Of a stretch of 64,000 nt of DNA, positions 29,172 through 38,106 are shown piece after piece. Under the pieces are notes generated by a model, which saw only the letters and a list, made by a program, of their open reading frames with translations, had not been told where the DNA came from and did no database searches. A program made the position numbers and the translations under genes. The first letter of the stretch is position 1, and every line of letters begins with the position of its first letter. The stretch is from Staphylococcus sp. 17KM0847. Its GTDB lineage: Bacteria > Bacillota > Bacilli > Staphylococcales > Staphylococcaceae. The DNA is taken from positions 496,001-560,000 of the forward strand of contig NZ_CP040781.1 of NCBI RefSeq assembly GCF_013463155.1, given 5' to 3'.

Positions 29172-29703
29172 GTGAGCGATCCTCCATGTATAGTTTAGAC
29201 GTCAATACGCCTTAATGAATCATACAGTTTGCACGATTGAAATGTTAATGTACTAATAGTGTACAGTATCTTAAAAAGTTTGTGAAAAGATAAATCATCT
29301 TAGAAATAATGGTTTGAGTTGTAACAAAATAAAGTTAGAAATGCGCATTAATCAATGCATCTGTATGGAACTTAAATCGGTATGAAAGTCTTAATGGTCA
29401 ATATACATTTCAATGTTCATCGATGCCAGTCATTTTAAAATCGTTCATACGTTTAAGTCATTTCACATCGTATGCCTAAAGCGTACGAAAATGACTAAAG
29501 TTATGCATGTTTATGATTAATGACTCTAATCATTCTACTATCTTAATATATTGCATTGAGGGATACAATAGATAGCACGATATTATGAACTGTATTATTT
29601 CTGGTGGTTATCTATTGTTTTATTAGAGAAATAATAGTGATCTTATATAAATTTAGAATGAAACGTGTATAATAAATGAGTGTATAAAAAAGGAGAGATA
29701 TGC
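29172..29703. other. Divergent promoter region between ugtP and murE
   Basis: This 532-nt gap must hold promoters for both directions. Visible structure: GTCATTT...CGTATGC paired imperfectly with GCGTACGAAAATGAC (29457-29495), TGATTA/TAATCA (about 29514-29532), and TATAAT at 29668-29673, which is the likely -10 of murE. AAGGAGAGA precedes the murE GTG. I see no small gene in it. Confidence 0.55.
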
Positions 29704-31188
29704 GTGAATGCTCAGGAACTTTTTAAACATATATTAATAAAAAATGTGTTAGGAACACTCGATCGCGATATAGATGATATTACGACAGATTCTCGTACAG
29801 CACGACGAGGCAGTATATTTGTTGCATCAAAAGGATACACAGTTGACAGTCATCGATTTGTTCAAGATGTGGTAGAACAAGGTTGTGAATTGGTCGTTGT
29901 CAATCACAAGATGACGTTAAATGGTGATGTCACACAAGTTATCGTACCCGATACATTACGTGTAGCGAGCCACATTGCACATCGTTTATATCATTTTCCA
30001 AGCCAACAACTAACAACAATTGGCGTAACAGGAACAAATGGCAAAACATCTATTGCAACAATGATGCATCATATATTCCGTAAGTTAAATAGAGGTAGTG
30101 CATATTTAGGGACAAATGGCTTTCAAATTAACGAGCATATTACAAAAGGTGAAAATACAACCCCTGAAACAGTTACACTGACTAAAAAAATGCATGAAGC
30201 TGTTGAAGCAGGTGCTGAGGCTATGACTTTGGAAGTATCATCGCATGGATTGAGTTTAGGACGTTTAAGTGGTGTGACGTTTGACATTGCCATTTTTTCT
30301 AATTTAACTCAAGACCATTTAGACTTCCACGGTACGATGGAAGCTTATGGACATGCAAAGTCGTTATTGTTTAGCCAACTGGGTCAAGATACTTCTAAAA
30401 TAAAGTATGCCGTTGTCAATCATGATGATCCATTTTCTGATTATTTAAAGACGGTAACACCTTATGAAGTGATTACATATGGTATCAATAAAGAAGCACA
30501 GTTTACAGCTAGGAATATTGAAGCGACATTACAAGGTGTGACATTTGATTTTGCTACACCATTTGGCGTATACCCTGTACAATCTCCGTATGTTGGGGAG
30601 TTTAATATTGCAAACTTGATGGCAGCTATGCTTGGAGTATGGGTGACAGGTGCCTCTTTAGAATCAATTACACAAGTGGTATCAACTTTAGAACCGGTTG
30701 AAGGGCGATTAGAAGTGCTAGACCCCTCATTACCGATTGATTTAATTATTGATTATGCGCATACGGCTGATGGGATGACCAAGTTAATTGATGCAGTCCA
30801 ACCTTTTGTTAAGCAAAAGCTTATCTTTTTAATTGGTATGGCAGGTGAACGAGATTTAACAAAAACACCAGAGATGGGGCGAGTTGCTTCTCGTGCAGAT
30901 TATGTGATTCTTACACCAGACAATCCTGCTAATGATGATCCTAAGATGTTAACAGCAGAGCTTGCAAAAGGGATGACACATAATAATTATGTTGAATTTA
31001 CTGATCGTGCAGCAGGGATTCGTCATGCAATTGATGTAGCAGAGCCAGGAGATACTGTTATTCTTGCTTCAAAAGGACGAGAGCCTTTCCAAATTATGCC
31101 AGGACATGTCAAAGTACCACACCGTGATGATTTGATTGGTTTAGAAGCAGCATATCAAAAGTTTGGAGGGCGTCCCAATGAAAATTAG
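29704..31188 (+). CDS. murE: UDP-MurNAc-tripeptide synthetase, L-lysine adding
   Basis: A 494-residue Mur ligase that adds L-lysine to the peptidoglycan precursor. The ATP-binding loop is [14 protein letters not shown] at about residue 107. The lysine-selecting loop reads DNPANDDP rather than the DNPR of the diaminopimelate enzymes. The GTG at 29704 is preceded by AGGAGAGA and gives the same length as S. aureus MurE; the upstream ATG at 29680 is rejected. The stop overlaps the next small gene by 11 nt. Confidence 0.96.
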   Translation: MNAQELFKHILIKNVLGTLDRDIDDITTDSRTARRGSIFVASKGYTVDSHRFVQDVVEQGCELVVVNHKMTLNGDVTQVIVPDTLRVASHIAHRLYHFPSQQLTTIGVTGTNGKTSIATMMHHIFRKLNRGSAYLGTNGFQINEHITKGENTTPETVTLTKKMHEAVEAGAEAMTLEVSSHGLSLGRLSGVTFDIAIFSNLTQDHLDFHGTMEAYGHAKSLLFSQLGQDTSKIKYAVVNHDDPFSDYLKTVTPYEVITYGINKEAQFTARNIEATLQGVTFDFATPFGVYPVQSPYVGEFNIANLMAAMLGVWVTGASLESITQVVSTLEPVEGRLEVLDPSLPIDLIIDYAHTADGMTKLIDAVQPFVKQKLIFLIGMAGERDLTKTPEMGRVASRADYVILTPDNPANDDPKMLTAELAKGMTHNNYVEFTDRAAGIRHAIDVAEPGDTVILASKGREPFQIMPGHVKVPHRDDLIGLEAAYQKFGGRPNEN

Positions 31189-31417
31189 AGAGAGTCATAG
31201 CGAACAATATTCAGCAAAAGTATTTATATATGACAATAAGAAAGAAGATTTTTTTGTTGTTGCAGTGCCAGATTTGTATTGGTCTATTCAAATCAATGAT
31301 GATTTATATGGTGATGCATTAACAGACCATTTAGCGATACATCTTTTCAATGTATTAGATGAGGAAGAGGCGCAGATACTTGCTTTACGCATTACGCAAT
31401 GGGTACAAGAAACATAA
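31178..31417 (+). CDS. Small conserved protein, YueH-like
   Basis: A 79-residue cytosolic protein of unknown function, resembling the YueH family of Bacillus in size and in the blocks [19 protein letters not shown] and FNVLDEEEA. It starts inside the end of murE (11-nt overlap) with GGAGGG upstream and precedes prfC by 18 nt, so the three genes are likely co-transcribed. The family name is from memory of the pattern and less certain than the existence of the gene. Confidence 0.7.
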   Translation: MKIRESHSEQYSAKVFIYDNKKEDFFVVAVPDLYWSIQINDDLYGDALTDHLAIHLFNVLDEEEAQILALRITQWVQET

Positions 31418-31435
31418 AATTGAAGGAGTTTTAAG

Positions 31436-32998
31436 ATGAGTATAAAAGAAGAGGTAACAGCACGTAAAACTTTTGCCATTATTTCACACCCAGATGCTGG
31501 GAAAACAACGTTAACAGAGAAACTGTTATATTTTAGTGGTGCCATTCGTGAAGCAGGTACTGTTAAAGGGAAAAAAACAGGGAAGTTTGCGACAAGTGAC
31601 TGGATGAAAGTAGAACAGGAACGTGGGATTTCTGTGACAAGTTCTGTCATGCAGTTTGATTATGATGATTATAAAATTAACATTTTAGATACACCGGGGC
31701 ACGAAGACTTTTCAGAAGATACCTATCGAACATTAATGGCGGTTGATAGTGCTGTCATGGTTATCGATTGTGCCAAAGGGATTGAACCTCAAACATTAAA
31801 ATTATTTAAAGTATGTAAAATGCGTGGGATTCCGATTTTTACTTTTATTAATAAGTTAGATCGTGTTGGTAAGGAACCTTTTGAACTACTCGATGAGATT
31901 GAATCAACACTAGGTATTGAAACCTATCCAATGAATTGGCCAGTCGGTATGGGACAAAGCTTTTTTGGTATTATTGATCGTCATGACCGTACGATTGAGC
32001 CGTTTCGCGATGAAGATAATATGCTCCATATTGATGAGAACTATGAATTAAAAGAGACACATACTATTGTAAATGATAGTGCATTTGAACAAGCAATTGA
32101 AGAGTTAATGCTCGTTGATGAAGCAGGGGAAGCATTCGATCAAGAGGCATTAATGCGTGGAGATTTGACACCTGTTTTCTTTGGTTCTGCGCTTGCAAAT
32201 TTTGGTGTTCAAAACTTTTTGAATGCGTATGTAGATCATGCACCGATGCCACATTCACGTCAAACAGAAGAAGATGTTGAGGTAAGTCCTTTTGATGAAC
32301 AATTTTCTGGTTTTATCTTTAAAATTCAAGCTAATATGGATCCAAGACATCGTGACCGCATTGCTTTTATGCGTGTCGTTAGTGGTGCTTTTGAACGCGG
32401 TATGGATGTTAAACTCCAGAGAACAGGAAAAAAATCAAAAATCACACGTTCAACTAGCTTTATGGCAGATGATAAAGAAACAGTCAATCATGCAGTTGCA
32501 GGTGATATTATTGGATTGTATGATACAGGTCATTTCCAAATTGGAGATACACTTGTTGGTGGCAATCAGAAGTTTCACTTTAAAGCATTGCCACAGTTTA
32601 CCCCAGAGATTTTTATGAAGGTATCTGCTAAAAATGTCATGAAACAAAAGCACTTTCATAAGGGGATAGAACAACTTGTTCAAGAAGGTGCTATACAGTA
32701 TTATCAATCACCACATACGAATCAAATTATTCTTGGGGCAGTAGGTCAGTTGCAGTTTGAGGTGTTTGAACATCGTATGAATAATGAGTACAATGTGGAA
32801 GTTGTAATGGAGCCAGTCGGTAAAAAAATTGCACGTTGGATTGAAAACGAAGAAGACGTTCAAGACAAAATGAATTCAAGCCGTTCGATATTAGTAAACG
32901 ATCGTTATGGGAATAAAGTCTTCCTCTTTGAAAATGACTTTGCAACACGTTGGTTCGAAGAGAAGTTTCCAGAAATTAAGCTGTACAGTTTGTTATAA
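31436..32998 (+). CDS. prfC: Peptide chain release factor 3
   Basis: A 520-residue translational GTPase that removes RF1/RF2 from the ribosome. G-motifs are intact: SHPDAGKTT (G1), LDTPGHEDF (G3) and NKLDR (G4), with effector region residues in [17 protein letters not shown]. The C-terminal domain fits RF3. AAGGAG precedes the ATG. It lies downstream of murE and the YueH-like gene, as in S. aureus. Confidence 0.96.
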   Translation: MSIKEEVTARKTFAIISHPDAGKTTLTEKLLYFSGAIREAGTVKGKKTGKFATSDWMKVEQERGISVTSSVMQFDYDDYKINILDTPGHEDFSEDTYRTLMAVDSAVMVIDCAKGIEPQTLKLFKVCKMRGIPIFTFINKLDRVGKEPFELLDEIESTLGIETYPMNWPVGMGQSFFGIIDRHDRTIEPFRDEDNMLHIDENYELKETHTIVNDSAFEQAIEELMLVDEAGEAFDQEALMRGDLTPVFFGSALANFGVQNFLNAYVDHAPMPHSRQTEEDVEVSPFDEQFSGFIFKIQANMDPRHRDRIAFMRVVSGAFERGMDVKLQRTGKKSKITRSTSFMADDKETVNHAVAGDIIGLYDTGHFQIGDTLVGGNQKFHFKALPQFTPEIFMKVSAKNVMKQKHFHKGIEQLVQEGAIQYYQSPHTNQIILGAVGQLQFEVFEHRMNNEYNVEVVMEPVGKKIARWIENEEDVQDKMNSSRSILVNDRYGNKVFLFENDFATRWFEEKFPEIKLYSLL

Positions 32999-33047
32999 AG
33001 TATTTTAAGGGCAACATGAAGTAATATAGAAATATAATCGTCTTTAG

Positions 33048-33077
33048 TTGTTATTTCTTTGATGAACCTGTTATAAT
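33048..33077 (+). promoter_or_regulatory. Promoter of the riboswitch-terC transcript
   Basis: TTGTTA (33048-33053) and TATAAT (33072-33077) with an 18-nt spacer lie just upstream of the riboswitch. Confidence 0.65.
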
Positions 33078-33104
33078 GTTGTAATCACAATTAAATACCT
33101 ATGA

Positions 33105-33256
33105 CTATGTGTCAGAGGGGAGTAACTTGATTAACAATTATACTGTTAATAACACTTTGTCGTCATTACGAAGCGCAAATCTTCCGGTAAAGTGGGCATA
33201 TCTATATATGCTAAGTGAGACCTTTGCTATTAATTTAGCATAGGTCTCTTTAATTT
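33105..33256 (+). promoter_or_regulatory. yybP-ykoY (Mn2+) riboswitch with terminator
   Basis: The leader contains the conserved landmarks of this riboswitch class: AGGGGAGTAAC at about 33116-33126, the GTCGTCATTACG box at 33160-33171, and CTTCCGGTAA at 33181. The closing stem ends in GAGACC at 33217. A terminator (GAGACCTTTGCTA paired with TAGCATAGGTCTC, then TTTAATTTT) overlaps that 3' edge and forms the expression platform. The class senses Mn2+ and turns on Mn2+ exporters and TerC-type proteins. The downstream gene is a TerC homologue, which fits. Confidence 0.85.
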
Positions 33257-33314
33257 TGTCATATTATATGGAACATAGTATGTACCTTGTTAAAAGAAAA
33301 GGAGTGGTCTATTC

Positions 33315-34109
33315 ATGGATCCAAGTTTATTGTTATCTTATGGTTGGGTTGTTATTGTACTTGTTTTTTTAGAAGGCTTACTAGCTGCAGATAATGCGAT
33401 CGTTATGGCTGTAATGGTACGTCATTTACCACCAAAACAACGTAAAAAAGCATTGTTTTATGGTTTACTAGGTGCTTTCATTTTTCGCTTTATAGCGCTA
33501 TTTTTGATTAGTATCTTAGCGAACTTCTGGTGGATTCAAGCTGCTGGTGCGGCATATTTATTATTTATGTCTGCCAAAAATCTCTATCATTTCTTCGAGA
33601 ATAAAGATAAACAGCAAGAAACACCAAAAGATATAGACGATGAGGATATGGACTATCATAAAGAAGTAAGTCCTAAAACATTTTGGAGTACAGTAGCAAA
33701 AGTTGAATTTGCAGATATTGCTTTTGCGATTGATTCAATGCTGGCAGCGTTAGCAATTGCAGTGACATTACCTAAAATTGGTGTACATTTTGGGGGTATG
33801 GATGCAGGTCAGTTTGCTGTTATGCTTACAGGTGGTTTAATTGGTGTCGTATTGATGCGTTTTGCAGCAACATTCTTTGTAGAGTTTTTAAATAAATATC
33901 CCGGTTTAGAAGGCGCTGCTTTTGCAATTGTAGGATGGGTTGGTATCAAACTTGTTATTCTTGTATTAGCACATGATGATATTGGTATAATCCCTCATGA
34001 CTTCCCACATTCAGCAACATGGCAAATTATTTTCTGGGTAGTTATGATTGGACTCGTAGTGATTGGATGGTTTACATCTGTTGTAAAAAATAAAAAAGCA
34101 AGCCATTAG
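33315..34109 (+). CDS. TerC-family membrane protein (YkoY-like), probable Mn2+ export
   Basis: A 264-residue integral membrane protein with about seven to eight helices. It carries the TerC signatures EGLLAADNAIVMAVMVRHLP at residues 18-37 and VEFADIAFAIDSMLAALA near 136-153, whose acidic membrane residues are proposed metal ligands. An acidic/charged loop lies at residues 95-115. The Mn2+ riboswitch leader supports a part in Mn2+ efflux or in metal loading of exported proteins, as for Bacillus YkoY. The name tellurite resistance is historical. Confidence 0.88.
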   Translation: MDPSLLLSYGWVVIVLVFLEGLLAADNAIVMAVMVRHLPPKQRKKALFYGLLGAFIFRFIALFLISILANFWWIQAAGAAYLLFMSAKNLYHFFENKDKQQETPKDIDDEDMDYHKEVSPKTFWSTVAKVEFADIAFAIDSMLAALAIAVTLPKIGVHFGGMDAGQFAVMLTGGLIGVVLMRFAATFFVEFLNKYPGLEGAAFAIVGWVGIKLVILVLAHDDIGIIPHDFPHSATWQIIFWVVMIGLVVIGWFTSVVKNKKASH

Positions 34110-34124
34110 TGATTGATAGAAATG

Positions 34125-34161
34125 CACGTACTTACTTTTGAGGAGGTATGTGTGTTTTTTT
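34125..34161 (+). terminator. terC terminator, interrupted at its T-tract by the ISL3 element
   Basis: CACGTAC (34125-34131) pairs with GTATGTG (34146-34152) and is followed by seven T residues (34155-34161). The ISL3 left end begins at 34164, so the insertion lies in or at the end of the T-tract. The hairpin is modest. Confidence 0.55.
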
Positions 34162-34285
34162 ATGGTTCTTCATCTTTTGTGGTGGGATGGCATGTGCTGT
34201 CTCACCTTTTTTGGTATACAAAAAGCGCATAGGTCTCTATATTTTTGGGTGCCTAAACCCAAATTAAAGGAGACATAATGCGCCT

Positions 34286-35016
34286 ATGTGTAATGATATA
34301 TTAAAACGACTTAAAATAAAAGACAATATATACAAGTGGTAGATGTTCAAGATGATGTTGAAGTACGAGGGCAGCTCTCTACAGTCATTTATGGTACGCT
34401 TTCATATACACCTCGGTGTTGTGAAAAATGTGGACATAAGAATGGGGGACACATTCATAAACATGGTAAGCGTATATCTCGTTTAACGTTGTTAAAGTCT
34501 CAAGAATCCTATGTTTACTTTAATCTAGCGAAACAACGGTATAAGTGTCAGTACTGTCAAAGCACCTTTACAGCTTCTACAAATATTGTGGAAGAGAACT
34601 GTTTTATTACGAATCGTGTGAAGCTGGCCATTCAGGACAAGCTGACACAAGTGCATTCTGAAGTTGATATTGCGAAGGATTGTTGTGTGTCTCCGAGTAA
34701 TGTGAAATGATACATTCACCAAACAGCACAATCATTGACAGTTCAACCATCATCACACTTACCCTAACATATATCAATAGATGAGTTTAAGCGTGTCAAA
34801 CATGTTTCTACAGCTATGAGCTTTCTTTTTATCAATAATGAAACCCATCAAATCATAGATATATTAGAAGACAGACGTATTCATCAACTCAAAGTCTATT
34901 TTTATCGCTTTGACCATCGGGAACGATTGACTATTAAAATAGTTACTGCTGATATGTATGAAACTTACATTCAATTCTACATTAATGAAAAAATCAGTAA
35001 ATTCATAAACAAATAA
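34286..35016 (+). pseudogene. ISL3-family transposase, broken and 3'-truncated
   Basis: The frame starts MCNDILKRLKIKD, shifts frame near 34335 and continues as the zinc-finger region (CCEKCGHKNGGHIHKHGK, then YKCQYCQSTF). It hits a stop at about 34708 and another at about 34766 and continues in frame through IDEFKRVKH and VTADMYETYI, the first two acidic residues of the DDE catalytic domain. It ends before the catalytic Glu. At least three lesions plus truncation make it inactive. Resembles IS1181-type transposases. Confidence 0.85.
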
Positions 35017-35237
35017 AAGATATAACACAGATAAGATAATGAGCTAAACATTCAGAAGAATGATCTTTAAAATAGTTTTTTATTTGAAAAACGTAGTTTT
35101 ACTTATAACACAGAAAATTAAAGGATATAACTTTTAACACAGTATTAGATGGCGGACGTTTTTTATTTTATATATAGCTTCGTTCGTTTATATGGTAAAA
35201 TTTATGTGTTGAATTTATTTTAATAGGGGTGGATAAA

Positions 35238-36492
35238 TTGAAAACGTACTTATTATTATTAGGAGCAGAACAATTTTTAAGGGAAAGATCGTATGCTGGT
35301 GGAAAGTCGTTAGGAAATTTTGAAATATGGACTTCGATTAAAAATGCTAAGTATAACTATAATGCTTACTTTGATTTTTGTTTGAATGCAGATCCTTTAA
35401 ATTATGATGATTTAAAGAAACAAATTGATTTTTATAAAACTAAAGGATATACTCCTAAATCAGTCATACCATTAAATGATTGGACTTTAAAAATAGCAAA
35501 TAGACTTAATAAAGAATATGATTTGCCTTACTTAGATGAAGATGTAATTGAAGCTTGTAGAAATAAGAAAGAAATGAAAAAGTTATTTGAATTTTCTAAG
35601 ATCCCTACTGCTAAGTCTAGAAACTTCTACAACGAAACTCAATTAATACAATTATTAAATGAATTTACGTTTCCAGTAATTATTAAACCTGTAGATTTTG
35701 GTGGAAGTGGGGGAGTTTATCTAGCAAATAATCAAGAAGAGGCTTTAAGCGCTTATAATAAATCTCAAAAAAATAATGGATAAGTATGCTGATGCGTTCA
35801 AAGTAAGCTCAAATGAGTTTTTAGTTGAAGAATTTATTGAAAGTGACGACGAAGTTTCAGTTGAAGTACTATGTGGAAAAGGTTTTTATAAGGTTATAAC
35901 TGTTACCGAAAAATACTTATCACCTAAACCTTGGTTTACAGAAATGGGACATGTCGTACCTAGTCACAGATATAGAGATAGGAGTATTATTAATCTCGCA
36001 ATAAATGCTTGCAAATCGTTAGGCATTAATCGAGGTGTAGCACATGTTGAAATTAAGGTGAAAGGCAAAGAGCTATATGTTATAGAAGCAGCTGCAAGAC
36101 CTGGAGGAGATGCCATTATGGATTTAATTGAATCTTCATATGGTATAAATCCTTACATGTTGCATATTTCTATGTATATTGATAATACTCAAAACAATAA
36201 TTATGAATTCACTCCAACCCAAACGTCGGCTATAGCATTTATGAAAGCGCCAGTTGGAGAGATAGTTGATATAAAACTTCCTGATATAGCAGGGGATCCA
36301 GAGATAATAAGGGTGAATATTTTCAAAAAAATAGGTGATAAAGTTGGGGATCCTGAAAACTGGAGCCATAGAGAAGGTATAGTACAATTTACTTTTCCAG
36401 GAATATCAGTAGAAAAAGATTATAAGCATATAGAAAAAAGTGCTAAATTATCAAAAGAAATTTTTGGGTACAAGGAAAGTATAAATGAATAG
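35238..36492 (+). pseudogene. ATP-grasp carboxylate-amine ligase, split by a +1-nt frameshift
   Basis: The first part (TTG 35238 with AGGGGTGG upstream, stop at 35783) holds the pre-ATP-grasp domain and the ATP-binding FPVIIKPVDFGGSGGVYLA. The second (from 35776) holds LVEEFIESDDEVSVEVLCG, the lid, and the metal-binding E/R in YVIEAAARPGGDAIMDL. Removing one A from the A7 run at 35767-35773 joins them into one open frame of about 418 residues (KSQKIMDKYADAF), the size of L-amino-acid ligases such as BacD. It may be a real pseudogene, a slippage-corrected gene or a sequencing error. It overlaps the following MFS gene by 8 nt. Confidence 0.8.
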
Positions 36493-37591
36493 GTATTTAA
36501 TTATTACTGCTATTTATCGGTTTATTTGTGGAGGATTGATATTATTAATTAATTGGGAGTTAGCAAATCCAAAATCAGCTATCGACTTAGCAATATCAAC
36601 AGTACTATCGTTTGTACCAGCAATATTTACGCCGTTTATTATAAATTTCAAATTAAAAAAGCTTTCGGGGAGTTTTTTGAGTAAATACTCTTTTTTTGCG
36701 ATATTTTTAATAGTAATGACAATCTCATTGATATATACAAATTCAAAGATACTTATACTTTGTAACTTTATTTTATGGACAATATTTTTTCTTCTTGAAA
36801 CTAGTTTTGAGTTATGGTTTGCTGAACTGGTAGAAAATCAAAGTGAAGCTTTTATAAATAAATATAGCTCTTTATCTATGACTGTAAATCAAGTAGCTTT
36901 AATGATTGGTCCATTGTTTGTAACTCTTATAGTTAAATATATCAACTTGACAACAATTTTTATCGTATATAGCCTATTATATTTACTACTTTTTTTCTGT
37001 ACAAATGGTCTAAAGCCATTACAAAAAGAATTTGCAAAAGCAAATATGAAAATAGAATCAATAAAATTATCACATTATTTCATTAGTATGCTCATGTGGC
37101 CAATATTAGGAACCATTAACTTTATGCTACCTATATATGTAACGTATCAAAAAGGTGGAATTTATGAAGTAGCATTTTTAGATAGTGTATTAGGTATAGG
37201 AATGGCTTTAGTGGGGATAGTTCTTAGTAAATATTTATCATTGAGAACCAATAGTATATTGATGTACCTTAGTTTTATGTTACCTATTTTGTGGTTTTTA
37301 TTTGAAGGATCTTTTTTTGTAAGACTTATTGTAATGTTCTTGTGCGGAATATCTTTTGGTGGTGCTAGAATAATTTTTAGAAAATTAGTAGTTATGAGCT
37401 ATTCAAGTGGAGCGACAAAAAGAATATATTCTTTAGGAAATGCACTAGGATTACCCATACTAGCATTCTGTATTTATATCGGAACACTAAATATATCTAC
37501 GGTTTGGTTACCATCATTTTTGTTATTGATAGTTTTATTAATTTTGTTGAATATTCAGTATAAGAAAGGGCGTACTTTAAGTGATAAATAA
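36485..37591 (+). CDS. MFS transporter of the ATP-grasp cassette
   Basis: A 368-residue integral membrane protein with about 11-12 hydrophobic helices and Lys-rich inner loops, of major facilitator type. It lacks a family-specific motif I can name. It overlaps the ATP-grasp gene by 8 nt, so the two are co-translated; the arrangement recalls the ligase-exporter pairs of dipeptide antibiotics (bacilysin BacD/BacE). It is intact. Codon use is AT-rich (frequent ATA, TTA, AGA), unlike the flanking core genes, consistent with transfer on the element. Export of the ligase product is inference. Confidence 0.75.
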   Translation: MNRYLIITAIYRFICGGLILLINWELANPKSAIDLAISTVLSFVPAIFTPFIINFKLKKLSGSFLSKYSFFAIFLIVMTISLIYTNSKILILCNFILWTIFFLLETSFELWFAELVENQSEAFINKYSSLSMTVNQVALMIGPLFVTLIVKYINLTTIFIVYSLLYLLLFFCTNGLKPLQKEFAKANMKIESIKLSHYFISMLMWPILGTINFMLPIYVTYQKGGIYEVAFLDSVLGIGMALVGIVLSKYLSLRTNSILMYLSFMLPILWFLFEGSFFVRLIVMFLCGISFGGARIIFRKLVVMSYSSGATKRIYSLGNALGLPILAFCIYIGTLNISTVWLPSFLLLIVLLILLNIQYKKGRTLSDK

Positions 37592-37775
37592 TCTTCAAAA
37601 ACACAAAGATAATTATGGTGTTACTTATTTTACGTCTACTAATATCGATGTCTAGGAGATATTCAGTAAATTGTATGGAATGAGTGAGCCAATAGATTAC
37701 AGTGAAATAGATTCAAATGATATCTTTCTTATACAAGTACAAACTATTAAAAATGAATACTACCGTGTCAATTAG
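37581..37775 (+). pseudogene. Remnant of a third cassette gene with an in-frame stop
   Basis: A GTG start overlaps the MFS stop and opens a frame reading MINNLQKHKDNYGVTYFTS. A TAG follows at codon 25 and the frame continues for 39 more sense codons (EIFSKLYGMSEPIDYSEID...) to a TAG at 37773, just before the right ISL3 remnant. The overlap with the MFS gene and the intact frame after the TAG suggest a former third operon member, cut off by the insertion. I cannot assign it to a family. Confidence 0.5.
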
Positions 37776-37789
37776 ACACTAAAAAATAA

Positions 37790-37861
37790 AAGTTATTTAT
37801 CCAGCTGTGCTTGTATATTTTTATCTTTTATTTTGAGTCGTTTTAATGTATCATTACGCAT
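37790..37861 (-). pseudogene. ISL3 transposase, N-terminal remnant
   Basis: On the minus strand, after AAAGGAGACATAATGCGCCT, a frame of 23 codons (MRNDTLKRLKIKDKNIQ...) matches the first codons of the left transposase copy, then diverges and stops. Only the 5' end of the IS survives. Confidence 0.75.
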
Positions 37862-38106
37862 AGGCGCATTATGTCTCCTTTAATTTGGGTTTGGTCACTT
37901 AAAATTATAGAGACATATGCGCTTTTTGTATACTAAAAAAGGTGAGACAGCATATGCCATCCCACCACAAAAGGTGAAGAACCTTTTTTTATTTGGAATA
38001 GATTCAAGCAAAAAATAATTTTTCGATATCATAAAGGAAATATTACAGAAATTTAAGAACGAATGTGGCATAATAGTAGGAAAGATATTCACAAGGAGGG
38101 CGTTCA

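Larger units (their letters stand above)
34164..37983. mobile_element. Composite-like element bounded by inverted, truncated ISL3-family ends
   Basis: The left end starts GGTTCTTCATCTTTTGTGG. The right end, read on the minus strand from 37983, starts GGTTCTTCACCTTTTGTGG. Both continue with near-identical sequence through GTGGGATGGCAT, GCTGTCTCACC and the AAAGGAGACATAATGCGCC transposase start region. Each is cut off inward: the left keeps about 0.8 kb, the right about 0.17 kb. TTTTTTTAT flanks both outer ends, compatible with the 8-bp duplication known for ISL3. Between them lie an ATP-grasp gene, an MFS gene and a gene remnant, all more AT-rich than the flanking core genes. Confidence 0.82.

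Noticed and set aside
34816-35016. A separate small protein gene
   Set aside because: The sequence is the DDE-domain part of the broken ISL3 transposase, in frame with the preceding fragment after its stop.
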